From SYIM01 sp041182885 (GTDB taxonomy: Bacteria; Pseudomonadota; Gammaproteobacteria; Burkholderiales; Burkholderiaceae_E): a stretch of 41,837 nt of DNA. Made by a program: the position numbers and the translations under genes. Below the pieces are notes generated by a model, which was not told the DNA's origin, did no database searches, and saw only the letters and a program-made list of their open reading frames with translations. How positions within the stretch are numbered: position 1 is the first letter of the stretch; each line of letters begins with the position of its first letter. Where the stretch lies: the NCBI GenBank assembly GCA_049423065.1, contig JBMSQB010000037.1:1-41837 (forward strand), given 5' to 3'. Shown in pieces: positions 8,558-17,100 of this stretch.

Positions 8558-9388
8558 TTAATCGGACGAGCGCCGGCCGGCTGCGCAATCGGCAATGAAA
8601 CCGCGCACCAGCGCGTTGAACGCTTCCGGCTTTTCCCACTGGATGAATCGGCCGGCCCCCGCGATCGGTGGGGCCTCCCGGAAACCCGTCATGGCCGCCA
8701 GGACCTCCGGCTTGTCGGGAAATGGGTCATGCTCGCCGCACACGCCAAGCACCGGCAGCGCAAGCCGGCTGAACGGCTCGACGAGCGCAGGTACCGAGGT
8801 TGCGAACTCAAGCATGCCTCGGCGGTACTCGTCTGCAGGGTGACCGCCAAACATCTGCACGCAGGCCTCGCGGATGGGCGAATCAAGCGGAACGACCATG
8901 TAGAGGCTGCGCCCCGCCTCGCGACGAAGAAAGTCCAGCAGTGCGTCGCGGCCATCGTTCTCGAGTATCCGAACCACTTTGTCGCTGGCGCGAATCCAGC
9001 GCTCGAGGTACTGGTCAGCCTCGTGCATCTCGCTCCAGGCCACCATCACGATTCCGCGGACGTCCGCTGGATGACGCAGCGCGTAATTGGCTGCAATCGT
9101 GGTGCCGAAAGCAACTGCAACGAGCGTTGGCTGATGCACGCCGAAATGGTTGATGAGCGCCTCCAGATCCCGCGTCTGGTTCTCGAGCGAGAAACCAAAT
9201 GGCGCCATCCCGGTGCGGCGGTGTCCACGCCGCTCGTAGATCAGGCAACGGTGGTCACGGGAGAACTCGGCAATCTGGTGTTCCCAGTAATCAATGCCGT
9301 GGATCTCGCCGTGAATGAAGACGAGGTCGGGGCCGTTGCCTGCGATCTCGCAGTAAAAATCCCAGCCGTTCGCGTGGACGTGAGCCAT
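8558..9388 (-). CDS. Alpha/beta-hydrolase-fold protein lacking the usual Ser and His
   Basis: 276 residues with a full alpha/beta-hydrolase layout: the oxyanion HG loop (H26-G27), a YERRGHRRT strand-turn segment, a nucleophile elbow, a cap region about 115-205, the acid strand GVCGEHDPFP (D221), and a last-helix motif ending EKPEAFNALVRGFI. The elbow reads LVAVAFGTT, so the nucleophile position is Ala93 instead of Ser/Asp/Cys. The usual catalytic His before FIQWEKPEAF is Arg247. The frame is otherwise intact, so it looks like a retained non-classical member and not a decaying gene. The ATG at 9388 is 28 nt downstream of the dctP stop, giving a dctP-hydrolase operon. It converges on the cyclase gene with 24 nt between stops. 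Its role is unknown: possibly binding, or different chemistry. Confidence 0.8.
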   Translation of the reverse strand: MAHVHANGWDFYCEIAGNGPDLVFIHGEIHGIDYWEHQIAEFSRDHRCLIYERRGHRRTGMAPFGFSLENQTRDLEALINHFGVHQPTLVAVAFGTTIAANYALRHPADVRGIVMVAWSEMHEADQYLERWIRASDKVVRILENDGRDALLDFLRREAGRSLYMVVPLDSPIREACVQMFGGHPADEYRRGMLEFATSVPALVEPFSRLALPVLGVCGEHDPFPDKPEVLAAMTGFREAPPIAGAGRFIQWEKPEAFNALVRGFIADCAAGRRSSD

Positions 9389-9416
9389 GGAGGTGTGCCT
9401 GCAGGCGCGGGTCGCG

Positions 9417-10475
9417 TCAGCGGCCGGCGGCTGCGCGGGCCTGCTCGGCCCGGTAGAAGGCGAGGGCAGCGCGACCATCCACGCCGCGCTTGGCGACCTC
9501 GGCAAGCCATTCCTGCTCGATGATGTTGAACGCCTCGCGAAGCTCCGCCTCGAACGATGCGGGCGCCTTGACGACCTTCACGCCCTGATCGACAAGAGCC
9601 TTGATGGCTCCGTTATTGGCTTGGTCAAGCACACCCATTCGCGCGGAAAATGCCTCACCGGACAACCGGGCGATCGCCTCCTTTGCGGCCGCGGGTAGCG
9701 CGTTCCAGCGGCTCTCGTTGATGAAGAAGGTGAACGACCCTGCGGTACCCAGACCCTCGAACTGGGTCCAGCCCTTGGTGTAGCGCGACAGGTTGAAGCT
9801 CATCACATCGATTGGCGTGACCGAAACATAGGCGTCGACCATGCCCTTGGAGACGAGCTCGAAGTAGCGCACGGCTGGCCCTGCAACGACGCCGGTAGTG
9901 ACGGCACCAAAAGACTTCGCTGCATTACCGGGTGTCGCTGCGACCTTGGTGCGCTTGAGCTGGTCGATCGACACGATGGGATCGTTCAAACTGAAAAAAC
10001 CCTGCGCGGGGAAAGCAACCACGCCCAACACCTTCAGCCCCTTGTGCTCGCCGGCGGCAGCGAAAAATTTTTCGTGGGTACGCCACAGCGCGGTCGACAT
10101 GGCCAGCGCCGAGGATGTTGGCCCCGGAATCTCGGTGACCAGGGTGGTGGTGAGCCGGTTGGGAACCACCCCCGCGAACTGGAATGAGATGTCCGCCCCG
10201 CCCTTGGCGACCAGATCCATCTGTCCGGGGGGCGGTGCGAGGCTGTTGGGTGAGAAATCGATCTTCACCGCGCCGCCGGTGGCTTTTTCAACCTCCTGGG
10301 CCCACGGCTGCATCACCTGCGAATAGATGGGATGGGCGGGCGGGAAAAAGGTGCTGAGGAGCAGCCGGGTCTGTGCTGAGACGCTTGTTGCGGCGACGAC
10401 AAGCGCTCCCGCAAGAATTGAACGCACCAGATAACCGGACCGGTCGACCCGCGTGGAAATACGAAGCGAATGCAT
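9417..10475 (-). CDS. dctP: TRAP substrate-binding protein (DctP family), set 1 partner
   Basis: 352 residues. A long twin-part signal sequence (positively charged to residue 18, hydrophobic 19-31, VSA-Q cleavage near 34/35) exports it to the periplasm. The mature part follows the DctP fold, with LLSTFFPPAHPI, the GGADISFQFAGVVP segment, and the TPGNAAKSFGAV and VSKGMVDAYV motifs. The Arg of the family K-[IL]-R motif, which pairs with a substrate carboxylate in most DctP proteins, is replaced by Ala (KVAATP, 177-182). The start is fixed by a strong AAGGAGG 8 nt upstream; in-frame ATGs at 10511 and 10529 lack one. It is followed by the hydrolase-fold gene. It probably serves the DctQM pair at 5882-7744, since the other DctQM has its own DctP (inference). 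Confidence 0.88.
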   Translation of the reverse strand: MHSLRISTRVDRSGYLVRSILAGALVVAATSVSAQTRLLLSTFFPPAHPIYSQVMQPWAQEVEKATGGAVKIDFSPNSLAPPPGQMDLVAKGGADISFQFAGVVPNRLTTTLVTEIPGPTSSALAMSTALWRTHEKFFAAAGEHKGLKVLGVVAFPAQGFFSLNDPIVSIDQLKRTKVAATPGNAAKSFGAVTTGVVAGPAVRYFELVSKGMVDAYVSVTPIDVMSFNLSRYTKGWTQFEGLGTAGSFTFFINESRWNALPAAAKEAIARLSGEAFSARMGVLDQANNGAIKALVDQGVKVVKAPASFEAELREAFNIIEQEWLAEVAKRGVDGRAALAFYRAEQARAAAGR

Positions 10476-10483
10476 GAAGGGTG

Positions 10484-10490
10484 CCTCCTT
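10484..10490 (-). promoter_or_regulatory. Strong ribosome-binding site of the minus-strand dctP
   Basis: The minus strand reads AAGGAGG here, 8 nt before the ATG at 10475-10473. It is the strongest Shine-Dalgarno sequence I noticed ahead of a gene in this window and decides the start over two upstream in-frame ATGs. Confidence 0.75.
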
Positions 10491-10677
10491 GTGTCTATGC
10501 GTTGTCGTCATCCAGGGCGATTCTGCCACGCGCGCGGCTCGGCATGCGATGCGCGTTCAGTCTGCGCTCACCCGCCCGCACCGGCTCGCGAGGTCCACGG
10601 CTTGTGTTTCTGCGTTCGCCTTTGCGCCACAGGCGAGAAACCGGTACGAGACCAGTCCGCATTCGCTGGTGCGAGGA

Positions 10678-10707
10678 TTGACAGTTCTCTCCTCCTGTTG
10701 GGAGTAT
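10678..10707 (+). promoter_or_regulatory. Candidate sigma70 promoter for the second TRAP operon
   Basis: TTGACA (10678-10683, a perfect -35 hexamer) is followed after 18 nt by GAGTAT (10702-10707, 3 of 6 matches to TATAAT). This is 57 nt before the dctP start at 10764. The rest of the 288-bp divergent gap (10476-10763) must also hold the promoter of the minus-strand dctP, for which I see no clear hexamers. Confidence 0.35.
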
Positions 10708-10763
10708 CGGCCCTGATCATTAAAAACATCATCGGCCAGACAAAGCCGCAGGGGGAGACCATC

Positions 10764-11774
10764 ATGTCGAAGTTGCCTCGTCGTTTCGTGTCTGCAGCCA
10801 TCTCGGCGCTCGCGCTCGGGCTTGCGCTCGCGCCCGCTCAGGAGGTTCGCGCGCAGACGTCGCTTAAATTCGCCGACGGCTTGCCCAAGAGCTTTGCCTA
10901 CTACGGTGCGATGGAGGCCTTCAAGAAAGAGGCGGAATCGCGCAATGCCTCGCTCAACATCCAGCTTTTCGGTGACGGTGTGCTGGGTGACCAAAAAGCA
11001 ATCATGGAAGCGACCAAAGTGGGCGCCATCGACATGTCGGTGGTGGCTTCACAAGTCGCGCAACAACTGGTCCCCGAGTTCGGCATGTTTGGCCTGCCGT
11101 TCGTGTGGGTCAAGTACGACGACTGGATCCGTTTTCTGCAGGGTCCCGTGGTCGCCGAATTGGCCAAAAAGATGGAAGCGCACGGCATGAAAGTGCTGGT
11201 CGTCGCTGACGGCGGCGCGCTGGCAGTGCTTAACAGCAAACGCCCCGTTCGTACGCCCGATGACATGAAAGGCCTGAAACTGCGCGTCATGCAAGACCCC
11301 ATGCAGGTGGATATGATCAAGGCGATGGGCGGAATTCCGGTGCCCATGGGAACGCCCGAGGTCTACACCGCAATCCAGCAGGGGCAGATCGATGGCAACG
11401 CAACCGGTCCGCAACTGCTCTGGGCACTCAAGAACCATGAGGTCGCCCGTCATCTCACTTTCACCAATCATGGCCGAGCCGCCGGAATCGCGGTGATGAA
11501 TCTTCGCAAATGGAATGCGCTGTCGGCTGAACAAAAGGCCGCGCTCGAAGCGGGCTCGCAAGCGTTCTTCAAGGCCGACATGGAATTCTTCACCTCAAGT
11601 CCCAAGACGGCGAACGACAAGGTGGTGGGGTTCATGGCAAGTGCCGGCGTCACTGTCACCGATCCGGACGTCGCTGCGTTTCGCAAGGCAACGCTACCGG
11701 TCGTGAAGGCTTTCCAGGCCAAGGTGAAGTCGCCGCTGGTTGACCGCGCGCTGAAAGAGGCTGGTATCGAGTAA
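10764..11774 (+). CDS. dctP: TRAP substrate-binding protein (DctP family), set 2
   Basis: 336 residues. A Sec signal peptide (KLPRRF, hydrophobic about 9-24, VRA-Q cleavage near 30/31) is followed by a canonical DctP body: LKFADGLPKSFAYYGAM, the FGDGVLGDQKAIMEATKVGAIDM segment, R174 in the KGLKLRV motif that usually contacts the substrate carboxylate, and PMGTPEVYTAIQQGQIDG. Keeping this Arg suggests a carboxylated substrate, unlike the other DctP in the window. The start at 10764 is supported by GGGGGAG a few nt upstream and by the signal peptide beginning there; an in-frame extension to 10470 crosses the promoter region and was rejected. It is first gene of a dctP-dctQ-dctM operon, with the next start 14 nt after its stop. 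Confidence 0.92.
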   Translation: MSKLPRRFVSAAISALALGLALAPAQEVRAQTSLKFADGLPKSFAYYGAMEAFKKEAESRNASLNIQLFGDGVLGDQKAIMEATKVGAIDMSVVASQVAQQLVPEFGMFGLPFVWVKYDDWIRFLQGPVVAELAKKMEAHGMKVLVVADGGALAVLNSKRPVRTPDDMKGLKLRVMQDPMQVDMIKAMGGIPVPMGTPEVYTAIQQGQIDGNATGPQLLWALKNHEVARHLTFTNHGRAAGIAVMNLRKWNALSAEQKAALEAGSQAFFKADMEFFTSSPKTANDKVVGFMASAGVTVTDPDVAAFRKATLPVVKAFQAKVKSPLVDRALKEAGIE

Positions 11775-11788
11775 GGCTCGCGGCGCCC

Positions 11789-12271
11789 GTGCGCATGTTG
11801 CGATCTGTCGAACGAGTGCTCACCGCCGTTGTTGCCGCCGGCGTAGTACTGATCGTCCTGCTGGTGTCGTTACAGGTCATCTATCGCTACGCTGTTCGGC
11901 AACCTCTGGTCTGGTCGGAGGAGCTCACAACGCTCAGCTACCAGTGGCTGTCGTTTCTGGGGGCGGCACTGGCGGTCCGGCATCGCGCCCACTTCGGTGT
12001 CGATTTCCTCGTGCGCCGCCTGGGGCCAGCCTGGGCCAGCGGGCTCGCATGGCTGGGGCATGCAGTGGTGTGGGCCATGGGGATCTTCATGATCTTCTAC
12101 GGCCTTCGTATCGTCGAGAGTTCAGCCTTGCAGATGTATCCCACTCTGCCGTTCAGCGTGGGCACGGGTTACAGCATCGTGCCCATCTCGGGAGTCCTGT
12201 TTCTTCTCATGGACTGCATGGTCTTCGCAGACCGGCGAGCTGGTCGATTACGCGATGCGTCCCATCACTAG
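11789..12271 (+). CDS. dctQ: TRAP transporter small permease (DctQ family), set 2
   Basis: 160 residues with four hydrophobic helices (about 10-31, 47-65, 83-108, 124-146). It carries the DctQ signature VIYRYAVRQPLVWSEEL-TT followed by LSFLGAALAVRHRAHFGVDFL. It begins with GTG at 11789, 14 nt after the dctP stop; ATG at 11795 is an alternative two codons in, and neither has a clear Shine-Dalgarno sequence beyond AAGG near the dctP stop, which fits translational coupling. It partners DctM at 12317 and DctP at 10764 in one sodium-driven TRAP importer. Confidence 0.88.
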   Translation: MRMLRSVERVLTAVVAAGVVLIVLLVSLQVIYRYAVRQPLVWSEELTTLSYQWLSFLGAALAVRHRAHFGVDFLVRRLGPAWASGLAWLGHAVVWAMGIFMIFYGLRIVESSALQMYPTLPFSVGTGYSIVPISGVLFLLMDCMVFADRRAGRLRDASHH

Positions 12272-12316
12272 CCCAGTCGTCATCTGCTCCCGCCACGACT
12301 GAACTGAAGGCATCCC

Positions 12317-13588
12317 ATGGCTGTCCTGATCATCGCTTTCCTGGTTCTGCTGGCCTTCGGTGTGCCCGTGGCATTCAGCATGGGGCTCGCCACCATCGCG
12401 AGCTTCTTAAGCCTTGAGATTCCCCTCGAGACCGTCGCCCAGAAAATGATGGCCGGAATCGAACCCTTCCCGTTCGTGGCGATCCCGCTCTTCATCCTGG
12501 CGGGAGGACTCATGGAGACGGGCGGAATCTCGCGCCGGCTGGTGGCCCTCGCCACTGCGTTGGTGGGGCATATTCGCGGTGGGCTAGGCGTGGTCGTGGT
12601 GGCATCGGAGGTGCTTTTTTCGGGAATCTCCGGGTCCTCCGTGGCAGACGCCTCGGCAATCGGCTCGGTCCTTATTCCATCGCTCGTGCGAGCAGGCTAC
12701 CCCCCCGAGCGAGCTGCCGCGATCGTGGCCGCTGCATCAGGCATGGGCATTCTGATTCCACCGTGTCTTGTGATGGTCATCCTTGGCGCAATGTCGGGCC
12801 TGTCGATTTCGGCACTGTTTCTTGCGGGATTCCTGCCTGGGCTGCTGATGGCCATTGCGCTTGCGGTCACCATTCACGTGCAGGCGAGACGGGGGGTACT
12901 GCCCAGCTCGCAGGGTTCATTTTCATGGCCCACCCTGCGCAAGGCGTTTCGCGAAGCCATCCTGCCCCTGGGCATGCCGGTGGTGCTGTTTGGCGGCATT
13001 CTCGGCGGAGTCACCACAGCCACGGAATCAGCCGTGCTCGCAGTAATTTATGCCTATGCGCTCGACCTGTTCGTCTATCGCGAAATGACCCGGGCCGACC
13101 TGACAAAGATCCTTGTACAAACCGGGATCACGACTGGAGCGGTGTCATTGCTCGCTGGCGTGGCCACCAGCATGGCCTGGGTCTTTGCAACCATGGCGGT
13201 GCCGCAGATGGTTGCCGACACCTTGTTGAGCATCACCACCTCGCCCTGGCTGTTGCTCACGCTGGTCATGCTCGTGATGATCGTGTTCGCGAGCCTGCTG
13301 GACGGGCTACCCGCATTGATCATTTTTTACCCAATCCTGGCAACTACGGTTGCCAAGTTCGGAATCGACCCGCTTCACTTCGGCCTGCTGTCGGTGGCGG
13401 CACTGGGAATCGGGTTGATCCTGCCGCCGATCGGATTGCTTCTGGTGGTGGTCTGCCAGATCGGCAACGTGAGTCTGTCCGCGGTCAGCCGCCCCATGGT
13501 GCCGTACATCCTGATTCTGGTGGCTTCGCTTCTCGCAATTGCTTACGTGCCTGCCGTCACGCTGATCTTGCCGAGGCTGCTGCTTTAG
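12317..13588 (+). CDS. dctM: TRAP transporter large permease (DctM family), set 2
   Basis: 423 residues, about 12 hydrophobic segments. DctM motifs are present: LFILAGGLMETGGISRRLV near 58-76, GSSVADASAIGSVLIP (106-121), and GMGILIPP (143-149) followed by Cys150 where many DctM proteins have Ser. A second-half GGVTTATESAVLAVIYA segment mirrors the inverted-repeat fold. GAAGG lies upstream of the ATG, and the gene starts 45 nt after dctQ. It is the last gene of the second TRAP operon. No obvious Rho-independent terminator follows. Confidence 0.92.
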   Translation: MAVLIIAFLVLLAFGVPVAFSMGLATIASFLSLEIPLETVAQKMMAGIEPFPFVAIPLFILAGGLMETGGISRRLVALATALVGHIRGGLGVVVVASEVLFSGISGSSVADASAIGSVLIPSLVRAGYPPERAAAIVAAASGMGILIPPCLVMVILGAMSGLSISALFLAGFLPGLLMAIALAVTIHVQARRGVLPSSQGSFSWPTLRKAFREAILPLGMPVVLFGGILGGVTTATESAVLAVIYAYALDLFVYREMTRADLTKILVQTGITTGAVSLLAGVATSMAWVFATMAVPQMVADTLLSITTSPWLLLTLVMLVMIVFASLLDGLPALIIFYPILATTVAKFGIDPLHFGLLSVAALGIGLILPPIGLLLVVVCQIGNVSLSAVSRPMVPYILILVASLLAIAYVPAVTLILPRLLL

Positions 13589-13652
13589 GCAGGACACGCG
13601 TCGAACTCGCAGCGACAACGCAATAATACGCCGCGGCCCTTCCCCAACTCGT

Positions 13653-13796
13653 TCAGCCCCAAGACGATGGCGTCAGGCGTGACAGCGCCTGTGCAGTAAG
13701 ACGCCCTTCCGCGTCGCTCGGCACGATATCGACCTTCAGACGCGGAAGAACGGCCGGTACGGCGAGCAGGCGATCTGAGTGACGATCACGGTCGTT
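13653..13796 (-). pseudogene. Possible remnant of a degraded gene (unassigned)
   Basis: A 47-residue open stretch between stops, with no start codon placed where a gene would begin. It contains a protein-like segment, LKVDIVPSDAEGRLTAQAL. This faintly resembles the region of class V aminotransferases where a 'VPxDAxGRLxxxAL' pattern occurs, but the match is from memory and short. Upstream the frame is closed by a TGA (13797-13799) and I could not follow the similarity into another frame. It may be chance. Confidence 0.2.
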
Positions 13797-13930
13797 TCAA
13801 CCGAATCCTTCCGGCAACTCTCGTCCCCTAGAGCACGCAACGCTGTGCGAATGCGGTGATCGGAGTCCCAGCGCATGACCGCGGTGCAGGTCTGGCGTCT
13901 CTTGCTGCGAGCACACATACCGCCACGGTC

Positions 13931-13953
13931 GGTGCTGCATTTTTTGCAGCACC
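13931..13953. promoter_or_regulatory. Perfect 9-bp hairpin with T5 loop upstream of the giant gene
   Basis: GGTGCTGCA and TGCAGCACC flank a five-T loop. It lies 343 bp after the dctM stop and 214 bp before the giant gene start. There is no U-run after the stem, so it is not a classical terminator; it could be a dyad operator or part of an RNA leader. The 10-bp palindrome at 13965-13974 lies just downstream. Confidence 0.4.
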
Positions 13954-14167
13954 TCGTCCTGAAAATAGCGCTATGTGTACATCATGGGCGGTCGATAGAC
14001 TCAGAAGGAACGACCCGAAAACATAGGCGGGCGACCAGCTTTGATTTCTAGGGAGATGTGAGCGTGGTGAGCGTTTCCGGGGAGGGGTTCGCGTCTCGGT
14101 CGGTTTGCCCAGAGGCATTTTGGCCGACTGGCGCTTGCTTCGCGCATGACCGTAGATCAAGGGCGGC

Positions 14168-17100
14168 ATGAGCATCAGACGCCGAACCGCTCGCTCATCG
14201 CGCAAGAACCGATTCGTCCTCGAGACGCTGGAACCCCGCGTTCTGTTGTCGGCCGATCCGCTGACAGGATCAATCGCCGCCCTGATCGCACCGGCCGTGC
14301 CCGGAGCGGCTGCCCCGGATAGCGACGCATCGCGAAACACCGCAAGCGGGCTCGAATCGTCGCGCCCGACGGCGAATGAGACTCAGCCCGATGCATCCAT
14401 TGCGCGTTTGACGCTCGACGCCAGCGCGCTTCAGCAGCTGTCCGATCATGCGGGCGTTGCCGCCTCCGATGGCGTGCAGATGCTGAAACTGTCGGCCATC
14501 GACCCGTCTCGCGATGACCGCTGGCTCGCGATCGACAGTCTCGAGGCGGATCCGGCGCTCGGCATCACACAACCGGTCGCGATCCATCCTGGCTGGCAAC
14601 TCGGCGGGAGCGGCTACTTCGAAGGGTCGGTGGTCAGCAGCGGCGTGGTGAGCCCAGGGCATTCGCCCGGCGTTCTCCGATTCGGCGGCGATTTCACCAC
14701 CCTGTCGACCACCCTGATCGAGCTGGGCGGCACCCGACCCGCCAGCGGGAACTCGTCGACCGAGCCCGCACACGACTGGATCGACGTATCGGGCCGGGCA
14801 ACGCTGGGCGGTGAACTGCAGCTGAGCCTCTGGGACAACTTTCGGCCGAAGGCAGGTGACGAGTTTGTCATCCTGCGCTACGGCAGCGTGCAGGGCCGCT
14901 TTGACAGCGGGCGAGGCCTCTTTGGGCTGCATGACGACATCTGGTTTGATCTGGTCCAGACCGGGGACGCGCAAACGCCAGGCGAGCTCAAGCTGGTGGC
15001 CCGAGAGGTGGTGGGCGGCGAAGCGGTCGGACTGATCGCCGGTGCGATCACCGGCACCGACCTCGACCAGATCGGCGCTGCGCTGAACGCAGATTATTTC
15101 CGCCGCGATTTCCGCGTTGCGATCGATGCCGCCTTCAGCGTGCCCGGGTTCGACCTGTCGGGCGCGTTCGAGCTGGTGGCTTCTCCGAGCAGCCAGTCGG
15201 TGTCCCTGTCGGCAACCGGGCTCGAAAGCTCGGTCGCCGGGCAGCGGTTCTCGGGCAACTTCAGCATCACTCACACCATCGGTCCGGTCTCGGCCACGAC
15301 ACTCACCGTCGCCAACGGACGTTTGGCGCTCGGTGTCGATGCAGCGCGAATCGAGGTCTCAGGCATCAGCGGATCGGTGCAACTCGATGCCAAGGGTTTT
15401 ACGGGGAGCCTGAGTGCGACTCGGGCCGGATTGTTCGACGAATCCGACCAGCCGATCGCCGGGCTGGCCATCGACTCGCTCGATGGGCTCGAATTCTTGT
15501 CCGGTGCGATGAGCATACGGGGCCTGTCGCTGAATGCCGAAGGCCTCGTGAGCGCGCAATCCGACTTCGGTGTGGCCGCATCGCTGGATGGCGTCACGCT
15601 GGTTGCTGAAAATCTGTCCGCCCGTCTGGGTGATGCATCGTTTGCACTGGGGCTCGATCAAGGCGAGGCTGCCCTGGTGCTCGATGCCGAAGGCGGCTGG
15701 GCGCTTCAGGCGCAGGGGGTTTTGCATGCCCAGTTGGGGCCCGCGTTCGGGCTCTCTGCCGCCTCGGCACGCCTTGCGCTCAATTCGTCGGGGCGGTCCT
15801 GGGGCGCTTCCGACGAGGTCGAGGCTGCTGGACTCCGCTATCAATTTTTCGAGATGGCGGCAGATGCGAGCCTGCTCGTTTCCCTGCAGGAGGCCGTCCT
15901 CGATGTTGCCGGGTTTGTCGAATTGTCCGGCGATCTCACGGTGGCGACCAGTATCCAGGATCTGGATCTGGTGGGCGCAGGCCCGGTGCTCGGGGCGCGC
16001 GTCTTCGACCTGAACGCACAGGGTGTGGCCGCATTCGCTGGTGTCGGCACGGGCGACGAGCGGATCGGACTGCAACTGGCAGACGTTGATCTGGCGCTCA
16101 GGCTCGCAGCCGAACCGGCTCAGACAGGGCTGAGCCTGTCGACCCCGAAAACCTGGCTCGCGTTGCGCGCGCAGGCGGCCGAAGCTGCCGTGGTGGGTAC
16201 CGATCAGATCGTCGCTGTGGCGCGAGACCTTACGCTGGAACTCAACCGCGCGTCTGCCCCCAATGCCGGCGTACTCGATCTGTCGGGCGCGCCGGTAGCG
16301 GGGCTTGACTTCAGCACCGCGGTTGAAGCCATCCACATCGGCTGGGCGAGCTTTCGGATCGCCGATTCGATCTTCGTGCAGGGCGCCTTCAGTTTCAGCC
16401 GTATTGAGCTTGATTCGGTCTCGGCCGCTGGAACACCGCTGCCGTTTGATGTCGAGGGATTCACGGTCGGTGCCGACGACGTCGACCTGTTCATGGGCTA
16501 TGCCTCCGAGAGTTTTGATCCGGCGCGACCCTTCAGCGAACAGGCAGACGCGCTCTACGGCTTCGGTGCCGAAGACGTCCGGGTGGGATTCCTTAGCGCG
16601 CGCAATCTTCTGGGCGGGAAACACACTGCGGTCAGTGCCAGTTCTGGGGCGGTGCGGCTCTATGGAATCGACCCAGCCGACTTCCAGGTCTCTGCGTCCG
16701 GAGTGAACTTTGCGCTGAATACGTCCTCGGGCCTCGCGCGGCCCATCGATTTCAAGCGCAGCTTTCCGGCCGATGCGGGTCAAGGTCGCACACAGGCCGG
16801 TTATTCGATTGCAACGGGTGGCGCCCCCGTACTCATCGATTTCGCGGGCGACACCCGCACCATCGGGATGCGCGGGGCAACGCTCGGGATTGCAGGCTTT
16901 GCGCATCTCAGCGGCTCTTTCGGCGTTGACTTCGGCGGGCGCCGGACGCTGCCAGCCAGGTCGCCGCTGGGCAACCCGGTGTCCGTCAAAGCCGATTCGT
17001 TCACCATCGGCGCAACCGGGGTCAGTGCCTTCGTGGGCGTTGGCGGGCCTTACCGAACCGATACCAACGGTGACGGCGCCGTCACCGCCAGCGATGCCAT

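Larger units (their letters stand above)
13589..14167. other. Gene-poor 579-bp stretch before the giant gene
   Basis: No convincing intact gene here. It holds a short minus-strand reading frame that may be a gene remnant (13653-13796), a 9-bp-stem hairpin (13931-13953) and a 10-bp perfect palindrome ATAGCGCTAT (13965-13974). The last ~190 bp should hold the leader and promoter of the giant gene, but I could not pick out a convincing -35/-10 pair. Confidence 0.6.

Noticed and set aside
10470..10763. N-terminal extension of the second dctP to 10470
   Set aside because: It would add 98 residues before a clear signal peptide, overlap the start of the divergent dctP and cover the likely promoter; the start at 10764 has a Shine-Dalgarno sequence.
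13736..13918. 60-codon minus-strand frame in the gap before the giant gene
   Set aside because: No Shine-Dalgarno sequence, no recognisable domain, and composition typical of a chance frame; I keep only the overlapping frame at 13653-13796 as a weak remnant candidate.
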